A program made the position numbers and the translations under genes. The notes under the pieces were generated by a model. It was not told the DNA's origin, made no database searches, and worked only from the letters and a program-made list of their open reading frames with translations. DNA of 64,000 nucleotides, taken from assembly GCF_018998565.1 (NCBI RefSeq), contig NZ_JAHNZO010000035.1, positions 1 through 64,000 on the forward strand, in the 5' to 3' direction. The DNA is from Paenibacillus oleatilyticus (GTDB lineage Bacteria > Bacillota > Bacilli > Paenibacillales > NBRC-103111). Of this stretch, positions 1 to 7,717 are shown in pieces (the first letter of the stretch is position 1; each line of letters opens with the position of its first letter).

Positions 1-79
1 ACCGCCGTATACCGAACGGTACGTACGGTGGTGTGGAAGGTCGGCTATCCCACTCATGGATAGCCTCCTATCCGATTAG
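1..79 (+). mobile_element. 3' end of a group II intron (domains V and VI)
   Basis: The first bases fold like group II intron domain V: a stem CCGCCGTA/TACGGTGG, an inner TACC/GGTA stem capped by GAAC, and the two-base CG bulge before TACGG. Directly after it comes a domain VI-like hairpin (GGCTATCC, loop CACTCAT, GGATAGCC) and a CTATCCGAT-type 3' end near base 79. The intron body and any reverse transcriptase lie outside the window. Class and exact 3' splice point cannot be fixed from this fragment; the reading rests on recalled consensus. Confidence 0.7.
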
Positions 80-780
80 GATGCGTAGGTTTTTTAAATA
101 AAATTTAAACAAAATCGTTCTCCGAATTTAACCTGTGGTTGATAGGATGGAAGCCGAGTGACCGCATAGGACGAATGGCGGTTTCTACACCAACGTACCG
201 GACAAAAGGAGAACGAATGATGTACAAGCTGAAATGGACAGTGACGCAAGCCGTTATTGCGGCGGTGGCGGCGACCTGCTTGATTCCTCAGGCGGCGTAT
301 GCCGAAGTCAAGGAAGCGACGGAAGCGAAAGCTCCGCTTAAGGGCTCGGTAGAAGACTATAATCTCGCATGGGGGAACTGGATGAAGTCCCATGCGTATG
401 CGCTCGAATCGATTGAGCCGGAAACGGTATCGAACGGTTCGATTGAGAAGGGGAAATTTAAAGATTTATCCTTTCTAAAGCCGCTTTTGATGGATAAGCG
501 GATCGTCTATTTAGGGAAAATTCCCACGGCGTCGCGGAGTACAATCAGGTGAAAACCCGGCTGATTCAATATTTGCACGAGGAGCTCGGCTTTGATGTGA
601 TCGCCTTTGAATCGGGGATGGGGAATGCGGCAGGCGCCTATGCCCGCGTCGAGTCCCGTACGCCGGAAGAACTGATGAAGGATGCGATCTTTGGGGTATG
701 GTGGAGCAAGGAGACGCTGCCTTTATCGTTAAGGCTGAGCAGACGCCCTCTTCGATAAGGGGGAGATGAATCAGCATATC

Positions 781-812
781 TTGTATACGAATACGAACGC
801 ACGTGCTATAAT
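781..812 (+). promoter_or_regulatory. tnpB promoter
   Basis: An extended -10 (TGC then TATAAT at 807-812) lies 35 bp before the chosen tnpB start, with a possible -35 TTGTAT at 781-786. The 20-bp spacer is long, so recognition probably rests on the extended -10. Confidence 0.5.
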
Positions 813-846
813 TGTCATAAATTCACCAAAAGAGGTAAATTCCCGC

Positions 847-1956
847 ATGTTGCATCATAAAGCTTTTCGCTTTCGCATTTACCCTACGGAGGAGCAAACG
901 ACGCTGATCCACCAGATGTTTGGATGCGCTCGCTTTGTCTTTAACCACTTTCTTGCGAGGTGGAACGACACCTTCCAAGAAACAGGCAGAGGCTTGTCTT
1001 ACCAGACCTGTGCAACTGGGCTGCCAGCGTTGAAAAAGGAATGGCCTTGGCTCAAGGACGTGGACAGCATTGCTTTGCAATCCGCCGTTCGCAGCCTGGC
1101 AGATGCGTTTGATCGCTTCTTTCGAAAGCAAAACGATCCGCCTCGTTTCAAGAGCAAACGCAATCCCATCCAAAGCTACACCACGAAGTTTACGAACGGC
1201 AATATTGCCGTTGTCTGCGATCTGCTGAAACTTCCGAAGCTGGGATGGGTGCGCTTTGCCAAGTCCCGTGAAATCGAAGGACGGATCTTGTCTGCTACGG
1301 TGCGTCGAAACGGCACAGGCAAGTACTTCGTTTCGATCCTGTGTGAAGTAGACATCCTGCCGCTTCCTCACGTGGATACCGCCATCGGCATAGACCTCGG
1401 CATCAAGTCGTTTGCCGTTTGCAGCAGCGGAGAAAACGTTCCGAATCCCAAGCACCTGCGCACCTACGAAAAGCAACTTGCGTTTTGGCAGCGACGTTTG
1501 TCTCGTCGACTGAAAGGTGGATCGGGCTATCTAAAAGCGAAGCAAAAAGTCGCTCGCATACATGAGCGAATCGCTAACGCTCGGCAAGACTTTCTGCATC
1601 AGTTCTCAACCAAGTGGATCCGTGAAAACCAAACGATCTGTCTGGAAGATTTGCAGGTTCTAAATCTAATGAAAAATCACAAGTTAGCAAAGTCCATTGC
1701 CGAAGCAAGTTGGTCAACCCTTCGCACGATGCTGGAATATAAAGCAGCGTGGTATGGTCGCACGATCAGCATGGTCGCCAAAAATTATCCAAGCAGTCAG
1801 CTTTGTCATGTATGCCAATCGCGCAACCCCGAAGTGAAAAATCTAAACTTGCGAGCGTGGACCTGTTCAGGATGCGGGACGCACCATGACCGTGACCACA
1901 ATGCCAGCATGAACATCTTGCAAGAAGGACTGCGTTTGTTGGCGAAGTTGGGCTGA
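847..1956 (+). CDS. tnpB: TnpB, RNA-guided endonuclease of an IS1341-type element
   Basis: 369 aa from ATG 847, where the typical TnpB opening MLHHKAFRFRIYPTEEQ begins; an upstream in-frame start at 766 would add an untypical leader and lie before the promoter. An N-terminal OrfB helix-turn-helix-like part is followed by a split RuvC nuclease: D183 (GIDLG), E267 (CLEDL) and D350 (HDRDHNAS), all present, with the four-cysteine zinc finger CHVC...CSGC between the last two. In this family TnpB uses an RNA from the element's right end to cut DNA that matches the guide next to the TAM. Length and motifs look intact, so it may be active although the host gene is dead. Confidence 0.92.
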   Translation: MLHHKAFRFRIYPTEEQTTLIHQMFGCARFVFNHFLARWNDTFQETGRGLSYQTCATGLPALKKEWPWLKDVDSIALQSAVRSLADAFDRFFRKQNDPPRFKSKRNPIQSYTTKFTNGNIAVVCDLLKLPKLGWVRFAKSREIEGRILSATVRRNGTGKYFVSILCEVDILPLPHVDTAIGIDLGIKSFAVCSSGENVPNPKHLRTYEKQLAFWQRRLSRRLKGGSGYLKAKQKVARIHERIANARQDFLHQFSTKWIRENQTICLEDLQVLNLMKNHKLAKSIAEASWSTLRTMLEYKAAWYGRTISMVAKNYPSSQLCHVCQSRNPEVKNLNLRAWTCSGCGTHHDRDHNASMNILQEGLRLLAKLG

Positions 1957-2080
1957 ACTGCGGGAACCGCAGGGATCGCTTGCTCAAGAAGAGAAGGATG
2001 CTTCTCTGTTCGCAAGAATCCCCCACCTCAGCGCCATTAGCGCAGGTGGTGGGAGTGTTCAATCGACTATATCAAGCAAA
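1957..2080 (+). ncRNA. predicted omegaRNA (reRNA) of the TnpB element with guide
   Basis: Between the tnpB stop and the right end lie two hairpins: AGAGAAG/CTTCTCT (1990-2007) and CCCCCACCT...GCGC/GCGC...AGGTGGTGGG (2020-2053). This is the usual place and shape of TnpB guide RNAs, which extend past the right end into the flank. The guide would start at 2063 (TCGACTATATCAAGC...). The 5' end of the RNA is unknown and may lie inside tnpB. Family knowledge plus visible hairpins; not tested. Confidence 0.5.
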
Positions 2081-3019
2081 GCGCGGGTACGGAGCGTCCG
2101 CTTGCGGTCAGCGGCTTTGATATGCAGATTCAGTTCCCTTACGCTTCGTTTATGAAGGAATGGATCGGAACGAAGGATGCCGGGCTGGCCGATGCGTTTG
2201 TCAAGGCCGAGGAAGAACTGGCCGACTGGAGCGAGAGCAAGGATGCCGCCGCTTACGCTCAGGCGAAGCCTAAACTGCTCAAAACCTACGAAGACATGAG
2301 AGTTTTTCTGGGGACCCATGCAACCGAGCTGCAGGCGCAGTATCCGAAAAACAGTCATTTGCTCGAAATGACGCAGCGGGTCATGGACGACCGGATTCGT
2401 GTCGTGAAGGAGTACACGGAGGTTGTCATTCGCAGCAACACCGCTACGGAGCAAGGGGATTACGAGCCTTTTCTGCAAACGATGCGCATTCGCGACGAAA
2501 TGCTGGCAGACAACTTGACTTGGCTCGCAGATCATATATATCCGAACAAGAAAATCATCGTCTGGGGCCATAACGACCACATCCGCAAAAACAATTCGCA
2601 GGTCATGAACTCTCCGTACTCCGGAGTGAAGCTGATGGGCGAGCTCATGCCTGACAGGCTGAAGAAGCAAAGCTATGCGATCGGCCTGTACATGTATGAA
2701 GGCGAGGCAGGCAACAATATGGCACAAACGTACAAGATCGGTACGCACGAGCCCGGCAGCATGGAACACATTTTGAAGCAAGCCGGACATCCGTATACGT
2801 ACGTCGATTTGAAATATTGGAAGAACAAGAAGGGCACCTCGTGGATGTTCCAGCCCCGCATCTCGCTCGATTGGGGGATGTTGCCGGAAAGCATGATTCC
2901 GCGGGAACAATTCGACGGCCTGCTGATGATCGACAAGGTTCACCCGCCGACGTATATAAGAACGAAGCCTTAAGCTTTTGACCCGTTCTTTCTGTTCAGT
3001 GAATAAAGTAATAGACCCC

Positions 3020-3260
3020 CATGCCGCTGACGCGGCACTAGCAGATGATGAAAATGGGTGGATTGCAATATAATTGACTTACGGCTGGCGAAGGGAGGTC
3101 GGCGGTCAATGATGCTTCGAGCCCGAGTCTTAGACAGACCCCAACGACCAGGTGCATTACAGATTGTTGCTCCGTTATGGAAGCACGCAAGATAGAATAA
3201 CCATTCGGTGGTTGTTGCACCAGCCCTTCAATCTTGCATGCCGTAAGGAGAGTTCTACAA
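3020..3260 (+). mobile_element. remnant of an IS110-type left end (bridge-RNA region)
   Basis: The 240 bases before the IS110 transposase remnant contain no plausible gene. In IS110 elements this long 5' non-coding end encodes the bridge RNA that recognises donor and target DNA. The position directly upstream of the ribosome site AAGGAG (3245-3250) fits. I cannot fix the left boundary or the two recognition loops by eye. Confidence 0.35.
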
Positions 3261-3936
3261 ATGGACGTCGTTTACAGCCGTGTATGGGCTTGACGTTCAC
3301 AATAAAGAACATCGTCTCTTGCCGATCACACCCGAAGGCAAGGAGAGATCCGAACGTTCAGCACCATGATCGATGATCTCATTCTGCTCGTCGACTGGAT
3401 CAAAGGTCAAAGGTTGTACTCACGCAGCGATGGAGAGCACCGGATCTTTCTGGAAACCCATTTACAATCTGTTGAAGCTTGAGGATATTGAAGTGCTCGT
3501 TGTGAATGCTCAGCATATCAAGAATGTTCCGGGTCGCAAGACCGACGTCAAGGATGCGGAATGGATTGCTGGTCTACTTCGACATGGCCTACTAAAAGGC
3601 AGCTCCATTCCTAATCGAGATCAACGCGAACTTAGAGAATTGATCCGGTATCGCCGCAGCCTCATTGAAGAGCACGCCCGGGAAGTGAGTCGCATTCAAA
3701 AAGTATTGGAAGTCGCCAACATTAAGCTGTCCTCCGTCGCCAGTAATGTGCTCGGGAAATCGGGGAGCGCGATGATCGAGGCGATGATCGCCCCCCACTT
3801 ATGTTCTTGGGCGGGGCTGTGTCCAGATCAGAACGAAAGCGCCGGAAAACGAAAACGCGAAGTGATCATCAGACAGTCCATAAGGAAGCTGGAGTCATTA
3901 GGCGTTTCGGTCACCGTTTATGCGGCTGCCTCCTGA
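3261..3936 (+). pseudogene. IS110-family transposase, frameshifted and internally deleted
   Basis: ATG 3261 follows AAGGAG. Pieces of the DEDD-type N-terminal domain are readable but change frame several times: GLDVH-like, then NIVSC, ITPEGKE, and from about 3345 EIRTFSTM in the frame that continues with AMESTGSFWKP, VVNAQHIKNVPGRKTDVKDAEW and IRYRRSLIEE. After EAMIA (about 3789) the sequence jumps straight to PHLCSWAGLCPDQNESAGKRK, a motif from the C-terminal Tnp20 domain, so roughly the middle of the protein has been deleted, and the rest of the C-terminus is lost. No function is expected. 3937-4068 holds nothing I can name. Confidence 0.85.
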
Positions 3937-4068
3937 TTGTCGCTGTTTTTTGGCAGTACACTGCTGATCACCCTGGCCGTTTTTTGTCGGTCCAAGGGTC
4001 AGTTTCGTATTGTCTTTTTCAGGTCTTCCATCGAGAAATATTTTCAAGATAGACTGTTGCTGTTGTAT

Positions 4069-4106
4069 TGAGCTCAGAGATAGGGGCTCTGATGCTCAGC
4101 CTTTTT
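4069..4106 (+). terminator. weak terminator-like hairpin
   Basis: TGAGC-CAGAG pairs with CTCTG-GCTCA around a short loop and is followed by five T on the + strand. It sits just past the 3' end of the minus-strand metallo-hydrolase gene. The T-run suits only + transcripts, which here would be read-through from the IS remnant. Confidence 0.3.
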
Positions 4107-4108
4107 GG

Positions 4109-4834
4109 TTAAACGGCCGGTAGACCTTTCAGATATTCGGCATGGCGGCGAACTTCATTCACCCCCAGCGGGCCGCCGTGACCCAAATAAAATGTGCGAT
4201 GGCCGGATGAGATTAAACGCAGAAGCTCCTCGGCTACCTGATGTGGATCGTCTTCGAAAGGCGGTCGAATGGCGTGGTTTTTCCTCATGATGCCGCCGAG
4301 CAGAATACCCGAGGCCAAAAGATCACCCACCATAGCATCTTTTGACTCCAGTTCAACCGAAATAGATCCCGATGTATGCCCAGGCGTATGGGTAACCGTG
4401 CCAGGTACGCCAAAACTCCGCAAATCGATGGCCTGTTTTCCGGATACCAACAAATCCGGTGTAAATCCCTCATAAGGCTGAAGTATGAAGCCCGTTCTGA
4501 AGAACAGACGGGCAAACCGTCCCGTCGGGCAGAACGTCATCTCCTCCTCCCTGCTGTAATGCTTGGCGTCGCCCTCATGGGCGAGTATAGGAGCTCCCGT
4601 AAGTTCCCTCAATCTTGCCGCACTGCCGGCATGATCGACATGCGCATGGGTGATGATGATGAGCTTGATGTCCTTGAAGGTCAGCTTCTCTTTCGCGAGA
4701 GCTCTTCCTATTTTCCGCTCGGATCCCGGTATACCGGCATCGACCAAGACGCAACCGTCCGGTCCAAGCAGCAAATGGGCGTTCACCATGTGCATCGGAA
4801 GAATGGGAATGCGGATAATTTTAACTTTCTTCAT
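4109..4834 (-). CDS. metallo-beta-lactamase-fold hydrolase
   Basis: 241 aa from the ATG at 4834, preceded by AAGGGGTG at a good distance; a longer reading from 4894 would run through the operator and promoter. The dinuclear zinc motif H63-A-H65-V-D67-H68 is followed by HTPGHTSGS and a late YLGHGG histidine, so all main metal ligands are present. The family includes glyoxalase II, lactonases and many unknown hydrolases; nothing fixes the substrate. It is divergent from a TetR regulator with a perfect palindrome between them, so it is most likely the target of that repressor and may remove a toxic or signalling compound sensed by it. Confidence 0.85.
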   Translation of the reverse strand: MKKVKIIRIPILPMHMVNAHLLLGPDGCVLVDAGIPGSERKIGRALAKEKLTFKDIKLIIITHAHVDHAGSAARLRELTGAPILAHEGDAKHYSREEEMTFCPTGRFARLFFRTGFILQPYEGFTPDLLVSGKQAIDLRSFGVPGTVTHTPGHTSGSISVELESKDAMVGDLLASGILLGGIMRKNHAIRPPFEDDPHQVAEELLRLISSGHRTFYLGHGGPLGVNEVRRHAEYLKGLPAV

Positions 4835-4861
4835 AAGCGAGTCACCCCTTATATAAAAAAT

Positions 4862-4876
4862 ACCGAACGGTTCGGT
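4862..4876. promoter_or_regulatory. probable TetR operator
   Basis: A perfect 15-bp inverted repeat, ACCGAAC-G-GTTCGGT, lies between the divergent hydrolase gene (start 4834) and the tetR gene (start 4968). It is 28 bp upstream of the hydrolase start, in its presumed promoter. TetR proteins bind palindromes of this size, usually next to their own gene. Confidence 0.65.
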
Positions 4877-4967
4877 TTTTTTATAGGATAACAAATATTT
4901 CTCGAATATGCGAGAGAAATGTTAAAATGAAATACAATTATTCTACCGTTTATGGAGGGCTGCTTTC

Positions 4968-5561
4968 ATGCGCAAGGGCGAAAAGACACGCCAGCATATT
5001 ATTGAAAAATCAGCCGGGCTGTTTAATCGAAAAGGGTACGCCGGCTCTTCGATACAAGACATCATACAAGTCACCGGATTGACCAAAGGCGGCGTGTATC
5101 GGACATTTTCCGGGAAAGACGAAATCGCGCTTGAAGCGTTCGATTATGCCTCGCGGATTCTGATTGAGAAATTCTTGAAGGCTACCGAAAAGGCGGAGAC
5201 GGCGATCGACAAGGTCATGGCGGTATGCTCGGTTTACGAAGATCCTGTCAACCATCCTCCGATCGAGGGTGGCTGTCCCTTGCTTAACGCTGCGGTGGAG
5301 GCGGATGATGGATACCTCCCGCTCAGAGAGAAAGCGGTAGCTGCGCATGGTAAATTCACTGCGTTTATTCAAAGCATATTAAACGAGGGGGTCTCTACTG
5401 GGGAGCTGTCCTCAGCTCTTAATACGGAAGCCTTCGCTTCATTTGTCGTTTCTTCGTTAGAAGGCGGGGTCATGGCAAGCCGGTTAACTCGGAACAACGA
5501 GCACATCGGGTTCGTGATTCAGCAGATCAAGCTCGTCATTTCGACTTATCAAAAAATATAA
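4968..5561 (+). CDS. TetR/AcrR-family transcriptional regulator
   Basis: 197 aa; GGAGGG lies 8 bases before the ATG. The N-terminal helix-turn-helix (about residues 8-50, with IIEKSAGLFNRKGY and TGLTKGGVYRTFSGKDE) is typical TetR. The C-terminal ligand domain carries the GGCPLLNAAVEADD stretch seen in the LmrA/YxaF-like group. It probably represses the divergent metallo-hydrolase gene and perhaps itself through the palindrome at 4862. Ligand unknown. Confidence 0.88.
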   Translation: MRKGEKTRQHIIEKSAGLFNRKGYAGSSIQDIIQVTGLTKGGVYRTFSGKDEIALEAFDYASRILIEKFLKATEKAETAIDKVMAVCSVYEDPVNHPPIEGGCPLLNAAVEADDGYLPLREKAVAAHGKFTAFIQSILNEGVSTGELSSALNTEAFASFVVSSLEGGVMASRLTRNNEHIGFVIQQIKLVISTYQKI

Positions 5562-5645
5562 AAGAGAAGCGGACTTCATGATCTCTGAACGAGCTGTTTT
5601 GAGAGAAACGATCAATATCGTGCTAAAAATGAGCAATTCCATGCC

Positions 5646-5674
5646 GAGACGGCACGCTTCCCGTAGGTTATAAT
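5646..5674 (+). promoter_or_regulatory. possible promoter of the dehydrogenase cluster
   Basis: A consensus -10 TATAAT (5669-5674) lies 47 bp before the first gene. The -35 position (GAGACG, 5646-5651) is poor, which would suit an activated promoter, for example by the AraC protein encoded at the end of the cluster. Confidence 0.35.
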
Positions 5675-5720
5675 CGGAAGCATCCGAACAGCTTCGGAAT
5701 ACCGTCAAGGAGGGTTACTC

Positions 5721-6698
5721 ATGAAAGTCGTCGTCGTTGGTTGCGGGGGAATGGGGCGGATTCACGCTATCCATTATGCGTCCATGCCTGAAGTTGAGCT
5801 GGTCGGAGTATGCGATATCGAGGTTCATTTGGCCGAGCGGCTGGCGGATGAAACGAATTGCCGCGCTTTTGCTTCCTATGAAGAAATGATGTCCGCCGTC
5901 AAGCCTGATCTGGTCAGCATTGCGCTGCCTACTTATTTACATAAAGAATACACGGTGAAGACAGCGGCGATTGGCGCGCACGTCGTGTGCGAGAAGCCGA
6001 TGGCTCTGACGCTGGAGGATGCGGCGGAGATGATCCGCGCTTGCGAGCAGGCGGGCGTTCGTTTGTTCGTCGGCCACGTCGTCCGCTTCTTCCCGGAGTA
6101 TGCCGATATCAAACGGAAGGTCGAGGCCGGGGAATTGGGCAAGCTCGGAGTAGCGCACGCGAAACGGTCCGGCAGCCATCCGGCGAAGGTGAAAGAATGG
6201 TTCGGCAATTTCGAGCAAAGCGGTGGCGTGATCCTCGACCTGATGGTTCACGATATCGACTTTATGCGCTGGGCGCTCGGCGAAGTGAAATCGGTGTATG
6301 CGCTTAACCGGCGCGATCAAGAGATGGATTATGCGCTGGCGACGCTTGTGTTCGAGCAAGGGGCCGTCGCCAATCTGGAAGCCTTCTGGGGGTATCCTGG
6401 ACCGTTCCATACGAAGGCGGAAATCGCCGGGTCGGATGGCATCGTGCGCAACAGCAGCCTGGAGGCGCAGTCGCTGCAATTGGTCCGGGTATCCGAGGGC
6501 CAGGACGGCCCTGCCGCCGTGGAAGTGCCGGGCAGCCCGGGCTATCACGATCCGTATTATTACGAGCTGCGCCATTTTGTCCGGTGTATCCGCGAAAACC
6601 GCGAGTCGATCGTGACGCCGAACGATGCGTACAAAGCGGTTGAAATTGCGCTTGCCGCCATTGCATCGGCCAAAACGGGCTCTGCCGTGCATCTCTAA
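5721..6698 (+). CDS. Gfo/Idh/MocA family oxidoreductase (first of two)
   Basis: 325 aa; the ATG follows GGAGGG. The Rossmann fingerprint VVGCGGMGRIH at the N-terminus, D(I)EVHLAE after strand 2 and CEKPMALT near residue 95 mark the NAD(P)-dependent sugar/cyclitol dehydrogenase family; MVHDIDFM near residue 180 is the usual second motif. It probably oxidises or epimerises a sugar or inositol-like compound in the cytosol. It is followed 24 bp later by a second family member and then by a kinase-fold gene, suggesting one operon for an unidentified sugar. Substrate cannot be read from sequence. Confidence 0.88.
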   Translation: MKVVVVGCGGMGRIHAIHYASMPEVELVGVCDIEVHLAERLADETNCRAFASYEEMMSAVKPDLVSIALPTYLHKEYTVKTAAIGAHVVCEKPMALTLEDAAEMIRACEQAGVRLFVGHVVRFFPEYADIKRKVEAGELGKLGVAHAKRSGSHPAKVKEWFGNFEQSGGVILDLMVHDIDFMRWALGEVKSVYALNRRDQEMDYALATLVFEQGAVANLEAFWGYPGPFHTKAEIAGSDGIVRNSSLEAQSLQLVRVSEGQDGPAAVEVPGSPGYHDPYYYELRHFVRCIRENRESIVTPNDAYKAVEIALAAIASAKTGSAVHL

Positions 6699-6722
6699 TT
6701 CCACGTGAGGAGGAACGCTACG

Positions 6723-7706
6723 ATGAACAAATTAAAAATAGGAATGATCAGCTTCGCGCATGGTCATGCGTTCAGCTACTTGAACTCGCTCGTTGCCATG
6801 CCCGAGGTTGAAGTAGCAGGAATCGCAGACGAAGTGAAATCCCGCGTGGAGGCTGTGACGGAGAAGCACGGCATCCCTTATTTTGAAGATTACCGGGAGC
6901 TGCTTTTGAAGGAGATCGATGCCGTCGTCATCTGCTCGGAGAATGTCCGGCATGCGGAGCTGGCCATCGCGGCGGCGCAAGCGGGGAAGCACGTCCTGTG
7001 CGAGAAGCCGCTTGGCGTCTCCAAGCGGGAGATGGAAGAGATGATCGCAGCCTGCAAAGAAAACGGCGTGCAGTTGATGACCGCTTTTCCATGCCGCTAT
7101 CTGCCTGCGGTCGTGCAAGCGAAGCAAGCGGTCGAGCGCGGCGAGATCGGCGAGATCGTGGCGATCAAAGGCACGAACCGCGGCAGCTTTCCGGGCGGAT
7201 GGTTCGCCGACAAGGCGCTGTCCGGCGGTGGTGCAGTGCTGGACCATACGGTGCATGTGATGGACTTGATGCATTGGTTTCTCGGTGCGGACGTGCAGGA
7301 AGTATACGCCTATGCGGCGACGGTGTTTCAGGAGCAGGATATCGACGATGCCGGTATGGTTCACGTCAAGTTCGATAACGGCGTTTTCGCCGTCCTGGAC
7401 CCGAGCTGGTCGCGCAACCGGAGCTTCCCGACCTGGGGGGATGTGACGATGGAAATCGTCGGCACGCGCGGAGTGCTCTCCGTCGATGCCTTTGCCCAGA
7501 AGAACGATGTGTACACCGTTCAGGCGGGCAAAGGGGAGTGGAGCTATTGGGGGGACAATATGGACGAATATTTGGTCCGATCGTTCGTCGAGGCGCTGCT
7601 CCACGGCACGTCGGTCCCGATTACGGGCGAAGACGGGATGAAAGCCGCGGCCGTTGCCCTTGCTGCCTACGAATCCGCAGCGCAAGGACAGCCGGTCCGG
7701 TTGTAA
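6723..7706 (+). CDS. Gfo/Idh/MocA family oxidoreductase (second of two)
   Basis: 327 aa from ATG 6723 with GAGGAGG 9 bases upstream; the in-frame start at 6705 overlaps that ribosome site and is rejected. It shows HAELAIAAAQAGKHVLCEKP, the nicotinamide-side EKP motif, and VLDHTVHVMDLMHW, the usual catalytic-region motif. It is only distantly similar to the preceding dehydrogenase, so the two likely catalyse different steps of one pathway. The stop codon TAA overlaps the ribosome site of the next gene, which argues for co-translation. Confidence 0.88.
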   Translation: MNKLKIGMISFAHGHAFSYLNSLVAMPEVEVAGIADEVKSRVEAVTEKHGIPYFEDYRELLLKEIDAVVICSENVRHAELAIAAAQAGKHVLCEKPLGVSKREMEEMIAACKENGVQLMTAFPCRYLPAVVQAKQAVERGEIGEIVAIKGTNRGSFPGGWFADKALSGGGAVLDHTVHVMDLMHWFLGADVQEVYAYAATVFQEQDIDDAGMVHVKFDNGVFAVLDPSWSRNRSFPTWGDVTMEIVGTRGVLSVDAFAQKNDVYTVQAGKGEWSYWGDNMDEYLVRSFVEALLHGTSVPITGEDGMKAAAVALAAYESAAQGQPVRL

Positions 7707-7717
7707 GGAGCGCTGTA

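Larger units (their letters stand above)
727..2062 (+). mobile_element. IS1341-type (TnpB-only, IS200/IS605 superfamily) element
   Basis: The ends are fixed by the restored reading frame of the interrupted gene: left flank ...CTTTAT (to 726), right flank TCGACTAT (from 2063). There is no target duplication, as expected for this superfamily. The left end carries a 7-bp hairpin (746-752/757-763); the right end carries a strong hairpin (2020-2053) and terminates in TTCAA. Only tnpB is present and there is no TnpA Y1 transposase, so mobility would depend on a TnpA elsewhere. The left-flank TTTAT is the predicted target/TAM motif. Confidence 0.85.
217..2973 (+). pseudogene. erythromycin esterase family protein, broken by a frameshift and an IS insertion
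   Basis: The start at 217 follows AAAAGGAG and gives a signal peptide (MMYKLKWTVTQAVIAAVAA...AYA), so the product was secreted. Around 510-516 one base is missing from a G/A run; restoring one G gives YLGENSHGVAEYNQVKTR, the conserved GE-SHG motif of the erythromycin esterase (EreA) family. The reading frame then runs to 726, is interrupted by the TnpB element (727-2062), and resumes exactly at 2063: joining the flanks restores LPLFDYIKQ. The remaining part (2063-2973) carries the family's WGHND-H region and a stop after IRTKP. The intact protein would be about 470 aa. Family members hydrolyse erythromycin or other unknown esters; the substrate here is unknown. Two independent lesions make function unlikely. 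Confidence 0.85.

Noticed and set aside
727..2062. CRISPR-Cas12-like nuclease locus
   Set aside because: The RuvC protein is TnpB with IS-type ends; there is no repeat-spacer array anywhere in the window.
2059..2943. Minus-strand frame opposite the esterase remnant
   Set aside because: The + strand continues a known family across the IS, so the minus frame is a shadow.
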